This document shows, in pieces, positions 1 through 10,708 of a DNA stretch of 64,000 nucleotides; within the stretch, counting starts at the first letter, position 1; each line of letters begins with the position of its first letter. The notes under the pieces are model-generated. The model saw only the letters and a program-made list of their open reading frames with translations. It was not told the DNA's origin and searched no databases. The DNA is taken from assembly GCF_902459505.1 (NCBI RefSeq), contig NC_047096.1, positions 1,240,001-1,304,000 of the forward strand, written 5' to 3'. Both the position numbers and the translations under genes were made by a program. The stretch comes from Geotrypetes seraphini (Eukaryota > Chordata > Amphibia > Gymnophiona > Dermophiidae).

Positions 1-404
1 TTCTACCTTTTGTTGTCTGGCCATTTTATTATTTGAAGCATGTTCGTCCCAGGCTCTGATTTCTATTTGTCTTCTGTTAACTCACTCGCCAGCCTTTCCT
101 GCCCATTTGACATTTTCTTCTTTCTCCATGCTCACATCCATCTTCCATCTCTGAACCGTCCCTTCTCCTCCCTGCAGGTTCTGCACCATCACCCTCAATA
201 GTCCAGCACCCTTTCTCTCCCTTCCCGTCAAGCCCCCATTCCACTGTCTTGCTCCCCTCCATCCTGGCCAGCACACTCTTCCCTTTCCTCCAGCCCACCC
301 CACCCCTCATGACCCCTTGCAACCATTATTGCTCTCCCAATATCCTAGAAATCACTAGCACATCAGTTCTGGTTTCCTTAGCTCATAAAAGATAGAGCAG
401 CACT
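1..404. other. No gene seen; pyrimidine-rich intergenic DNA
   Basis: No convincing exon or repeat was recognised. The + strand is rich in C and T from about 110 to 310, so the purine-rich - strand stays open by chance. The head-to-head neighbour expected from the human order (OARD1) was looked for here and its coding sequence was not recognised. Confidence 0.4.
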
Positions 405-1075
405 AGAAAAAGCTCAAAGAAGAGCAAACACGATGATAAAGAGGATGGAACTCCTCTCGTATGAGGAAAGACTAAAAAGGTTAGGTTAGAAAAGAGATGG
501 CTGAGGGAAGATATGATTGAAGTCTACAGAATCCTGAGTGCAGTAGAAGAGGTACAAGTGGATCGATTTTTCACTCCAGCAATAGTTACAAAGACTAGGG
601 GACACTTGATGAAGTTATAGGGAAATACTTTTAAAGCCAATATGAGGAATTTTTTTTTCATTCAGAACAGTTAAGCTCTAAAATGCATTGCCAAAGGATG
701 TGGTAAAGGCAGTTCATGTAGCTGGTTTTAAAATATGAGTTTGGACAAATTCCTGGAGGGAGTCCATAATCTGTTGGTGATTCAGACATGGGATGGTAGC
801 ATGGAATGCTGCTACTATTTGGGATTTTACCAGGTACTTGTGATTTGGATTGGCCTCCATGAAGATGGGCTCGATCAGGGATCTCAAATCCAGTTGGGTT
901 TTCAGGATTTCCCCAATGAATATGCATTGAAAGCAGTGCATGCACATAGATTTCATGCATATTCATTGGGGAAATCCTGAAAGTCCGACTAGATTGTGGC
1001 CCTCAAGGAGGGGCTTTGAGTCCCCTGGGCTAGATGGACCATTGGTGTGACCCAGTAAGGCTATTCTTATGAGTG
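405..1075 (+). mobile_element. CR1-type LINE, 3' end fragment, with a MITE inserted
   Basis: The + strand carries the decayed C-terminal part of a CR1-type reverse transcriptase ORF (the MIKR-ELLSYEERLKRL and RGDMIEVYK-like stretches are visible at about 430-530). The 3' UTR follows, with the phrase for a tail ending in GGCTATTCTTATG. The reading frame is broken by stops and small indels. A hAT-like MITE at 876-1027 interrupts the 3' UTR. Confidence 0.75.
876..1027. mobile_element. hAT-like MITE (152 bp)
   Basis: The ends CAGGGATCTCAAA and TTTGAGTCCCCTG are imperfect inverted repeats. The 8-bp flanks GGCTCGAT (868-875) and GGCTAGAT (1028-1035) match at seven positions, as expected of a hAT target duplication. 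The middle is a long palindrome around ATGCATATTCATTGGGG. It has no coding capacity. It lies inside the CR1 3' UTR. Confidence 0.75.
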
Positions 1076-1108
1076 CCATTTTGCTGCCATGCCCTTTCCT
1101 AGTATTTA

Positions 1109-1462
1109 CACTTCTCCCTCCGTATCCGCAGATTTGCTTATTTGCAATTTTTCAGAAGCTGACTCTGCCCCCCCCCCCCTCAATTATGTCATTAAAATTA
1201 TTTTTCCTTTTACTGTACTGATAAAAGTGTATCGCTGCTACCATGCTTTCTTCCACAAAATTGCTGCTTTCATGGAGAGAAAGGCTTCTTCCTAGCATGC
1301 CTGTCCAGAAATTGCTGCAGAAAAGTTATTTGCGGTTCCAATAATAAAAATGGAAGGCTTTTTCTTAAAAAACACAAATAACATTTAAAAAGTTATTCGC
1401 AGTTTTTCCTTATTAGCACCTATAGTCCACCCACATCCCCCGCGACTACAGAGGGAGAAGTG
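1109..1462. mobile_element. Non-autonomous DNA transposon with TA target site (354 bp)
   Basis: The left end CACTTCTCCCTCCGTATCCG is mirrored at the right end (GAGGGAGAAGTG), and TA flanks both sides (1107-1108 and 1463-1464). The interior is non-coding, with a C-run at about 1170. The TA duplication suggests a Tc1/mariner-type mobiliser, but no transposase is present. Confidence 0.7.
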
Positions 1463-1509
1463 TAATCTTTTCACCATCTCCCCTGCCCCGCATCTGCCTT
1501 TAGATTTGG

Positions 1510-2480
1510 CAGTAATTTATGTTCAATATATTTATTGATTTTCAAAAGGAACAATACACACAATCGGACAAACATGGTGTTCAACAGAATACATGAATAC
1601 GGTCATTCTCCCAAACTTCACCATAGTCCTAAACTCCCACCTGCCCCCCAACCCACTCCACCCCAAAACCAATCCCAGTACCACAGAAAATATGCTCCAT
1701 TCCAAAATAGACCACTAAAGAAAGTCAAACATTAAGCAGATGACTGCGAGCTCTGTGTGTTAACGTAAGCCAGAATGGTTCCCAACAAGCGCTAAACGCT
1801 TTACCCCCCGCTGTGTCCAAATCAGAAAATTGTAAACGTTCCATAGATGTGCCAATGTGAAAATGTGGGGGAGTCAGGCGAGATCCAACAGTGCAAAATC
1901 ACCTTATTCCCCAACAACACCGAGCGAGCCAAAAATCCCTGGAACCCCTTCGGAGAAGGGAGAGGGAGATGGTCCAATGTAAACAACAATTCAGGGTGGA
2001 GAGCAAATTTGTAATTCCACATGGTCTGAATGTGTCGATGAAGCTGTTGCCAAAAGACGTGCACTCTCGGGCAGGACCAATATTGATGTCCAAGAGTAGA
2101 TGGAGAATAAGAACATTTAAGACATTGTGCCGAGGTACACATGTTTGCTCGAAATAAGTAGGCAGGAGACCTATGCAAACGAAGCAAAAATTTAAAATTC
2201 ATTTCAATCAAAGGCACACTAGGCGTCAGACGTGCCGTCCCATGGAGTCCTCTCTTTATCATTTGAGCAGTCACTGTGCAGGAAAGATCCACAGACCATT
2301 TGTCTGCATAGAACTCATAAGAAAGTTCACCCAATTGTTGGCAGTAATTTAAAGAGCGGTCCTCGTGACCCTGGCACTTCTCTTTACTGTAGCCCACCAC
2401 AGCGGAAACAGAAAGTTGTTAAGAGAGGGTCGGCTGCAAGGTTGAGAAATGCCAGGGTCATCAGGATTGCACTGTGACAC
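1510..2480 (-). mobile_element. L1-type LINE, ORF2 C-terminus and 3' end
   Basis: On the - strand a 192-codon open stretch (2400 down to 1822) resembles the C-terminal part of L1 ORF2. It has a CLKC...H...CP..FW arrangement typical of the L1 cysteine-containing tail. The 3' UTR below it ends in an A/T-rich tail near 1515. It is 5' truncated. Confidence 0.65.
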
Positions 2481-2639
2481 TGCCACCGCCAACAAATCTA
2501 GGGGAGGGAGAGAGGGTGAAAAGATTAGATGCTGAGCTGGGGAGCGGTAGAGTCAACCAGTAGGTAGACTGTTTAGTGACAAGATGCTGTGCCCTCAAGA
2601 CTAGACATACAAACCAACGCCCCAGCATTTATAGATAGA

Positions 2640-2878
2640 CTTTTGTTTCCGTATGACCCCTCGAGTGTACTTTTTCTTTTTTCAACCATCTTTATTTTCT
2701 CTTCTTTATTAATTTCCAGGTACTTTAGTTAGATTGTGAGCCTTCGGGACAGTAAGGGAATTTTTTAAGTACCTTCTTACTTCTCATTTATAATCTTAAT
2801 GTATATTTTCTTCAAACCGCTTAGAACCTAACGGATGTAGCGGTATATAAGAAATAAATTACATTACATTACATTACT
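2640..2878 (+). mobile_element. L2-type LINE 3' tail with (ATTAC)n
   Basis: The text from about 2720 (AGATTGTGAGCCTTCGGGAC, then a CCGCTTAGAAC and GCGGTATATAAG block) ends in ACATTACATTACATTACATT. The same tail occurs at 21487-21655, so this is a dispersed LINE 3' end. It has no ORF. Confidence 0.7.
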
Positions 2879-3358
2879 TAGATCTACTTCACAGTTTACC
2901 CTTAACGTCCCTTCCCTGAAAATAATCAGAACTCGCCGTGCTCTTATTTTTTCTGTAACAGCTCCTATGACTTGGAATTCTCTTCCCCTATATCTAAGAA
3001 TGGAACGAGATTTGCAGAAATTTAAAAGCAGTTTAAAGAGCTTTCTTTTTAAAGATGCCTTTAACTGAAAATACAATGCCTTTAATTAAAATATATTACT
3101 TATCAATTTTAGCAGTTTCCAAATTTGACATATATCTTTGCCAGCAATCCTTTTCTTCCCACCCCCCTTATGTACTTTCCTTTTATGTACTTTTTCTTTA
3201 AAAATTGTAGTTCTCCCCTACTTTCCTATTGTTTCTTGTGGCTTTACAAAGCAGTTTCTCAAGTATGTCCTTTAATTTCTTAAAATGTTTAATGTCCTTT
3301 TATTTTTTACTCTTTGTACCTTTGGATAAGCGTTTAATCAAAATACATTAATAAACTT
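2879..3358 (+). mobile_element. L2-type LINE, ORF2 C-terminus and 3' UTR
   Basis: The + strand at about 2880-3068 reads as the end of an L2 ORF2 (a PMTWNSLPLYLR-like block, then KSSLKSFLFKDAFN and a stop). A long A/T-rich 3' UTR follows, ending near AATACATTAATAAACTTGG. Confidence 0.65.
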
Positions 3359-3360
3359 GG

Positions 3361-3480
3361 AACCTTGACATGGGGAAGCCACTGCTTGCATGAAATGTTG
3401 CTACTCCTTGGGACCTGGATTGGCTACTGGGCTGGATGGACCATTGGTCTGACCCAGTAGGGCTATTCTTAGGTTCTGCA
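3361..3480 (+). mobile_element. CR1-type LINE 3' tail
   Basis: It contains the CR1 3' UTR phrases GGACCTGGATTGG, GATGGACCATTGGTCTGAC and GGGCTATTCTTA that recur in many copies of this window. Confidence 0.7.
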
Positions 3481-3587
3481 GCCTCAGTTGGCCTCATTAT
3501 TGGGTCGCCCCTGCAGACAGATATGCAGTGCTTGTCAGTGTCTCCCATCATGAATAGTCATGGTTGCAGTGGAGAGGCTGCCGTTGG

Positions 3588-3606
3588 TGGGGGGGGGGGG
3601 GGGGGG
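3588..3606 (+). repeat. Poly-G tract
   Basis: An almost pure run of about 18 G lies directly upstream of the NFYA promoter motifs. It could form a G-quadruplex on the + strand, and its length is likely to be unstable between individuals or assemblies. Confidence 0.8.
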
Positions 3607-3617
3607 CAGGATCGTGC

Positions 3618-3641
3618 ACTACAACTCCCATAGTGCTTTGC
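3618..3641 (+). promoter_or_regulatory. ZNF143-type promoter motif
   Basis: The motif begins ACTACAACTCCCATAGTGC and continues TTTGCGG. It matches the extended ZNF143 (SBS) consensus ACTACAnnTCCCAnnATGC except for one position. Such sites sit near start sites of housekeeping and bidirectional promoters. A good splice donor (GTAAGT, 3645) follows it, so an alternative first exon could end at 3644. Confidence 0.65.
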
Positions 3642-3936
3642 GGCGTAAGTAGCAAAACAGGACCGAGGAACTGTGAGCATAAGTAATGTGAGTTCCCGGG
3701 GGCTGGGGTCGAGTACGGCGGATCTCGCAGTCCCTGGCCTTTGCGCGCTGCTTCCACCGTCGGAGCGCGTTGAAGCGGCCACGCCGCTCTAGCCCCCGCC
3801 CCCGCTCTCTACGGCGCCTGCGCGAGGTGCAGGCCGGCAGGGAGGCGCCTGCGCGGCCGAGGGGTTGAGCGGCCGGCGCGCGCAGGGTCTCGCGCCTCTT
3901 TGTGCTGGTTCGCCATTTTGCGTGAGTGAGACGCTG

Positions 3937-4046
3937 ATTGGGCTTCGGCCTCCGGTACTGGAGCCAATCAGCGCGGGAAGGCAACCGGGGAGCGCGGCAC
4001 GGTGAGTGCGAGCAGCCAATATGGAGCCCCCGCTGGCCCGGATTGG
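3937..4046. promoter_or_regulatory. Cluster of four CCAAT/ATTGG boxes
   Basis: ATTGG lies at 3937-3941 (context GCTGATTGGG), CCAAT at 3964-3968 (GAGCCAATCAGCG), CCAAT at 4016-4020 (AGCAGCCAATATGG) and ATTGG at 4042-4046 (CCGGATTGGCG). Spacings between neighbours are about 27, 52 and 26 bp. The flanks of the second and fourth fit the preferred NF-Y context (purines before CCAAT, CA/CG/AG after). The gene encodes the very subunit that reads this box, so feedback is plausible. Confidence 0.8.
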
Positions 4047-4218
4047 CGCGTCCGAGTGGCCAGTCAGGAGGCGAGAGGCCCCGGATGAAATGTGGCGGGC
4101 GGGGCGCGCGCGCGCGACGGCCCCTCGCTCGATGGCTGAGGAGGGGGAGGGGACGGGCCGGGCCGGGGCTCCCCGGGGCCGCCTGACGAGCCGCTGTCTG
4201 CTCTTGTCGCCCCTGCAG

Positions 4219-4315
4219 GTGTCGGGATCGAGGGTCCGCCATGGAGCAATACACGAGCAGCAGCAACAGCTCGGCGGAGCAGATCGTGGTTCAGAGCGGC
4301 CAGATCCAGCAGCAG
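4219..4315 (+). CDS. NFYA: NFYA exon 2 (first coding exon)
   Basis: The acceptor is CCCTGCAG before 4219. The 5' UTR runs 4219-4240 and the coding part 4241-4315 encodes MEQYTSSSNSSAEQIVVQSG and the start of the Q run. The donor GTGCGA is GT but otherwise weak. The phase is 0 at the end. Confidence 0.95.
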
Positions 4316-7300
4316 GTGCGACGGCAGGGGTTAGCTTAGCAGGGTTTGAAAAACATAGGCCTAGCATGAGCAGCGTGGAGTCTGATGGATGAATAGGACT
4401 AGAGCAGTGGCCCCTAGCAGGCTTATATGCAAATCTCTCTCATGCATATTCATCAGGGTAGCCTGGTGGTCCTCCAGGACAGGGTTGGGGACCACTGGTC
4501 TAGATGACTTTAGAACAGGGGTGCCCACACTTTTGGGGCTTGATCTACCAACAATAACATTTTTAAAAAACCACAGAGAAAATGTTAATTATCATTCCTA
4601 TTCCGGGGTTTTTTCAAAGAGGTCAAGGCAGATGACTCTATGCACTGTCACCTCAGTAACATCCATACAAAAATAGACAAATATACCCCCCTCCTTTTTT
4701 ACTAAACCACAATAGCAGTTTTTAGCGCAGGGAGCTGCGCTGAATACCCTGCTCTTCTCTCGACACTCATGGGCTCCCTGCGCTAAAAACCACTATTGTG
4801 GTTTAGTAAAATATAAACAGCAGATATAAATTCAGACACATTTTGATCACTAAATTTAAAATAAAATCATTTTTCCTACCTTGTTTGGTGATTTCATGAG
4901 TCTCTGGTTGCACTTTCATCTTCTGACTGTGCATCCAATCTTTCTTCCCTTCTTTCAGCCTGTATGCTTCTTCTCCTCCAGACCTCATTCCCTCCCCTAA
5001 CTTTTTCTTCCTCTCTCCCTGCCTCCCTTTCTTTTTTTCTGTTTCCCTTCTTTCCTTCTGTCTCCCTGCCTGCCCCCTTTCTTTCTTTCTCCCTACCCTC
5101 CACCAAGCCACTGCTACCACCATCGGGGAACAGGCCCCAAAGCCGCCGCCGCACCAAGCTCTCTCTGCTTCCCTGCGGGCCGACCAGCATTCCTCTCCCC
5201 GATGTCAATTCTGCTGTCAGAGAGGAAGTTCCGCCCAGCCAGGCAGCGATTGGCTAGGCCGAACTTCCTCTCCGACGGCAGAATTGACGTTGGGGAGAGG
5301 AAGGCTGATCGGCCCGGTAGATTGCCAAGGCAAAGTGAGTCTGATCGACTCACTTTGCCCTGACGATCTACCGGTCGATCGCGATCGACCTATTGGGCAC
5401 CCCTGCTTTAGAAGAACCATCAGTTGATTGAAGTTCAAGGCTTCTTGGAAGCCACTTTAAAACAGCTCTTTCTACTTGCACTTCTAGTCAACACAGAGGT
5501 CTAAGAACATAAGAATAGCCATATTAGATCAGACCAAGTGTCCAAGTACCAAATAGCAACATTCCGGGTCTAGTGTCTGTTCAGTTGTGTTATCTTATGA
5601 AAGAGAACTAGTTTGCTCATCATACCACATTGGGTGTTCCCTCTTGATCTTATGCTAAGTCTTCTGCAGCCTTTACTGTTGGATGGTGAGAGGAGAGTAA
5701 CTGTGTTTTATCATACACTAATCCTGAAAACACATGTACTGTGTTTCCCTGAAAATAAGATCGGGTCTTATATTAATTTTTGTTCCAAAAAATGCATTAG
5801 AGCTTATTTGGGGAAGTTAAGTCTTATTTTTATTTTCATGTACAACAGTCCTCTCTCCCTTTCTCTCCTCCACCCCAATTTTTCTTCTTTCCTTCCAACC
5901 CCCCCCCCCAATCAATTGCAGCATCTTTCCTCCCATCCCCCTGTGCGCAGAACCCCACTGACCCTCTTACCATGAGAATGACGTACCTTACCTTTGAGGC
6001 CTCCAAAAGCAGCGGCAGTGCTCTTAACAGGCTGCTTTGCAGTCTTCTCTGCCAGGGCTCCAGTGGGTAAGACCGCAAAGCAGCTTGTTCAGAGTGCTGC
6101 CACCGCTACTTTAGGAAGCCTTGGAGTAGAGGTATGTCAAGTCTCACTGGGTGGGGGGGGGGGGGTAGCTGAATTGACGAGTCCGATTTTTTTGGCAAAT
6201 CGGGCAGCACTAGTATCGGGGATGGAGTCAGGGGGCTTCAAGGGTTGATCTTAACTAGAGCTTATTTTTTGGGGTAGGGCTTATATTAGGAGCATCTTTA
6301 AAAATCATTCTAGGGCAGCGGTCTCAAACTTGCAGTCCACGGGACACATGCAGCCCCCTGGGTTCTATTTTGCGGCCCGCGGTCTAGGGCAGGAAGTGAT
6401 TGAAATCAAGTTTATTTTAATTTGATGAGTCGCTTAATTTAATTTTTACTAAGCGAGTTACAACATTGAAAAAAAAAATAACATCTATTTTAACTTAACG
6501 TTTAAAAATTTTAAAATAATAGTTAAGACCAACAGACTTACAGACAAACCGAGACACTAGGTAAAAAAAGGGCAGAACTACAATTCAATATTTTTAGAGT
6601 GCAGGAGAGAACCATAAATGGAAAAACATTAGGGGGGGGAGAGGTGGAAACCTGGAAGAAGGTAATGTAAAATTTTTGAACAAAATTTAAAGATTAAAAG
6701 CATCTATAAAAAGAAACCTTTTTAAGTTACTTTTAAAATGACTCAAATTATTTTCCTCTCTCAATTGCTGAGGTAAAGTGTTCCAAAGTTGTGGAGCCAT
6801 CACCGAGAACATATCTTGTCGAGTTCCAATAATTTTCAGGGAGGGAACTACTAAGAGCTTTTGGTTAGTAGACCGAAGGGAAAATACATACTATAAGGAA
6901 TAAGTGATTTATTGATAAATTGGGGTTCGTTAGTGACAAGAGTTTTGAATACTAGTAATAAAATTTTTAAAGTGATGCGGTGATTAATAGGAAGCCAGTG
7001 AGATTTGATCAGAAAAGAAGTAACGTGATCATATTTTTTACCGTTATGAATAAGTTTAACGGCAGTGTTCTGAATTATTTGTAATCGCTTCTTTTCTGAG
7101 AAAGGAAGGATGTTAAACTTTAACTGTGAGGGCTGCAGAAAAAATAGTTAATGTCTTATTAAAGAAATGACAATTTTGCATGAGGTAAAACTCTTTAACT
7201 GTTAAATTCTTTAATAAGACATTAACTATTTTTTCTGCGGTCCTCCAAGTACCTACAAATCCAAAATGTGGCCCTGCAAAGGGTTTGAGTTTGAGATCAC

Positions 7301-10300
7301 TGTTCTAGGGCTTATTTTCAGGGAAACACGGTAGCTGTAGTCTAACTTCTTGATGGTGCCAATCTTTTGACTGGATTACAGAAATTTAAGGGGTCTACAA
7401 AAGTATCTTTTTGGTTAACAAAGACCAGAGTCTGGCTGTATTATTTTTGAGTTTTGGTCTAGCTTTATTCTGTTGCCCAAGGCCAGAATGCATTGGTACA
7501 AATAAAGCTACTCCTTTTTAGTAGCCATCTGATTTTTCTTCCTCTTGGATCTTGTTCTTCCCACTTTACCTGTCCTGTACCTTTTTCTCATTGTCTTTGC
7601 TCACTTTTAGTCTCTCTCTTTTTGTATGTTTGAGCTGTGAATTTCTTGCTGTCCGACAGTTCTCTGTCTTGTTCCTGTTCCCAACAGCAGGGCACTGTCA
7701 CTGCTGTCCAGTTACAGACAGAAGCTCAGGTGGCATCGGCCTCAGGCCAGCAAGTGCAGACCCTTCAGGTAGTGGTGGTCATTCTGTCTGTGTCCTTGTG
7801 CTTTTTCTTCAACCTCACGCATGACTCATTCACCTATCTTGCATATTTACATCTATTCTAGTCTTTTGTATTTGTCATTCCTGAACAAAAGCAGCAGTTT
7901 GTGAATGTAAGAGTTGAGTGGTATAACTGCAGGTACTGTAGTATTGTTTCTGCTGGTGTCCTCACATTGTGCTTTTTTCTCTGTCTGTAGGTCCAGGGGC
8001 AGCCATTGATGGTGCAAGTCAGTGGTGGTCAGCTAATCACATCCACTGGCCAGCCAATCATGGTGCAGGCTGTGCCTGGCAGCCAAGGTCAAGCTATAAT
8101 GCAGGTGCCTGTTTCTGGAGCCCAAGGACTCCAGCAGGTCAGTGCATATGATTGAAAAGGACATTGTGGACTAATAATGCTGCACCCAAACAAGTTTTGG
8201 CTTATGGTTTTATGAAAATATTAAACTATCAAATTATCACAGCTCTGAAATAGTCTTAAAATACTATACTTTATTCTATACGTGATACTACATATAATGT
8301 TTTGTGAAATGCTCAGACCCTACACCCCGTGATTTAGTGATAACACCAAACTGAGGTTCATAAGGGGACCATCATGGCTTTCATCGTCCCCTTTACCAAC
8401 CATATCAGACTAACTCAAAAAAGTGCTATTTGCCTAACACTTTACTAGATTACTAATGGTAGTAATTATTTAATAACTTATTTGGAAATGGCGGTATTGT
8501 TGATTGTCGTGAACCCCAGTCAGCCCTGTCTCTGTTGTTCATCCATTTTGGAGAGCCAATCCAGTGTCCTTCCCTGAAGAAGACGCGAAACTCGAGTCAG
8601 GGGGACGGGGACATCAACACAGTTACATCAAAAAGAAAATAAGAACAAAAGAGAAGAACTTGAACCGAGTAGTTTTAAAATTGGGGTTCACGACAATCAA
8701 CAATACCGCCATTTCCAGATAAGTTATTAAATAATTACTACCATTAGTAATCTAGTAAAGTGTTAGGCAAATAGCACTTTTTTGAGTTAGTCTGATATGG
8801 TTGGTAAAGGGGACGATGAAAGCCATGATGGTCCCCTTATGAACCTCAGTTTGGTGTTATCACTAAATCACGGGGTGTAGGGTCTGAGCATTTCACAAAA
8901 CATTATATGTAGTATCACGTATAGAATAAAGTATAGTATTTTAAGTCTATTTCAGAGCTGTGATAATTTGATAGTTTAATAACCAACATCACAGAGGAAT
9001 AAACAGTATCTCCCTATTAATTTTTGATTTATGAAAATATTGACATCCTGTTTCTTAAAGGGGTAACATGTTTTCTAGGTCTATATTGGTGTTTGCCTTC
9101 CCCTCTATGAGGGGTAGAACTCGAAAGTGATTCATGGAGTGGTACATTTAGGACCTGATCTTCTTCCCTTGATTTTTGGTGCCACTTATTTGCATTTTAG
9201 GCGATCTTTGAAATAGGTTTATATATTTTTGTGTGTAATTCATTGATATTGTCGGTTATCTTATTGTAAAGCGCAATAACTTGCAAAGTACTGTGGTATA
9301 TAAATAAAATTGTAATTGCCGCAGCTTCATACATAAATGCAGTCCACACGTTAATGCTTATATTTGAACTTTGATTATGGATTAGTATTTATTCCAAATG
9401 AATGGAGCTAAGATAGACAGAAAGCACACATTTTTGGAGGTATTGAGAACAGAGTGGCGAGTTAGGGGGAAAAAGGATGATTGCTGTGTACAGTCACTAC
9501 AGTATGTTGTAAGATGTTGTCTAGCTAGTTTTCATATTAATGGTGAGAAGTTTGATGCCAGTAAGTCTTCTAGTGTTTCTCTGAGAGACAGCATAGAATC
9601 AGCACCAAGAATCTTCATTTGTAACTTGCCTTTCTCAAACCATGATGTTAAGCAATATTTATGATTTTCAGTATTTTTGTTCTTTGTAAATTTTTTGTAA
9701 TCTTTTGTAAACCGCTTTGATTCCAGTAGCAGATGTAGCGGTATTAGCATGAGCATTGTATTTCCTTAGTTTAGCTTTCTTTGCAAAGTCTGGACATGTG
9801 CACCTTAGGCTCCAGCCACTGCATTTTGCCATTGAACAATAACTGCTGTCAGCTCCCTGCTCTCCTTCCGAGGGAATGTGAATTCTCAACCTCTGCAAAA
9901 AGCAAAAGGAAGCCTCAAGAATTACAAGAAAAGATGCTATCATTCTTAACCCTATACCTATCTCATTTCTAGCAGCAGCAGCCACATGTAGAGCAAAAGC
10001 CAGACCCAGGCTTTTCTGCATTGCATTGGTGCAAGGCCATACTGGCCCTAGGGATTTTATAGAGTGATGAGGAAGGAGTTCTTGTCTCCTGTAGTGTTAC
10101 AATAGAGGCTGCTAAGGAAGCTGAAGGTGCAATATATTGCTAGTTTAGTAGTTCCCTGACCGGCTGCAGAACACAGGTGTGCTGACAGCAGATGATTCAG
10201 GGTTTGCTTTATTGCACTTTCTGCAACAGATTCAGTTGGTGCAGCCTGGGCAGATCCAGATTCAGGGAGGACAGACGGTCCAAGTGCAAGGTCAGCAAGG

Positions 10301-10674
10301 ACAGACACAGCAAATCATCATTCAGCAGCCACAGACAGCAGTCACAGCGGGTCAGAGTCAGGTATGTACCTTTTAGATGGCCTGTGCAGCAGTGATGCAC
10401 ACGCTTCAACTCATACACTATGTTCCAACTTGTTGTTTCCTGTATCTGAAAAATTTTTTAGGATACCACTAGAAAGTCCATCTTCTCAGTCATAGCCTCT
10501 TCACTCTGGAATACTCTTCCCCTGCATATAAAGCAAGAATCCTTCAAATCAAAACTTAAAACCTTTTTATTCAAGGATACCTACGATACCTAATCCATTC
10601 AACTCAGGTCATCTACTCCAAATGCCTCCCTGGAGGCAAATTAACTCCTACTGTTCTAACCATCCTCCTCCCTC

Positions 10675-10708
<34 letters not shown>

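Larger units (their letters stand above)
3650..4330 (+). promoter_or_regulatory. NFYA: CpG island and promoter of NFYA
   Basis: This block is G/C- and CpG-rich compared with its A/T-rich surroundings and ends just inside the first coding exon. It has no convincing TATA box but has four CCAAT-type boxes and a CGCCATTTTG (YY1-like) site at about 3911. A strong donor (GTGAGT) at 4002 could end a non-coding exon 1, giving a 217-bp intron 1 that ends at the acceptor before 4219. The start site is not determined by the sequence. In human, OARD1 is transcribed head-to-head from this promoter; I found no exon of it here. Confidence 0.8.
5739..7331. mobile_element. TA-target DNA element with TTTCCCTGAAAATAAG ends
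   Basis: The left end GTGTTTCCCTGAAAATAAG is mirrored by CTTATTTTCAGGGAAACAC at the right, and TA flanks both sides (5737-5738 and 7332-7333). The repeated GGGCTTAT phrase inside each end is typical of this widespread tetrapod MITE family. About 986 bp of the length is a later hAT insertion, so the original element was about 600 bp. It is non-coding. Confidence 0.8.

Noticed and set aside
1-3600. OARD1 coding exons expected from human synteny
   Set aside because: No stretch on the - strand resembled the macrodomain protein; the region is repeats.
3619-4367. Long - strand ORFs opposite the NFYA promoter (215 and 192 codons)
   Set aside because: They come from the G/C-rich CpG island, have Arg/Pro/Ala-rich composition, and do not resemble OARD1 or any known protein.
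4803-5208. Lys/Glu-rich - strand ORFs near 5 kb
   Set aside because: They are produced by a polypyrimidine stretch inside a hAT element.
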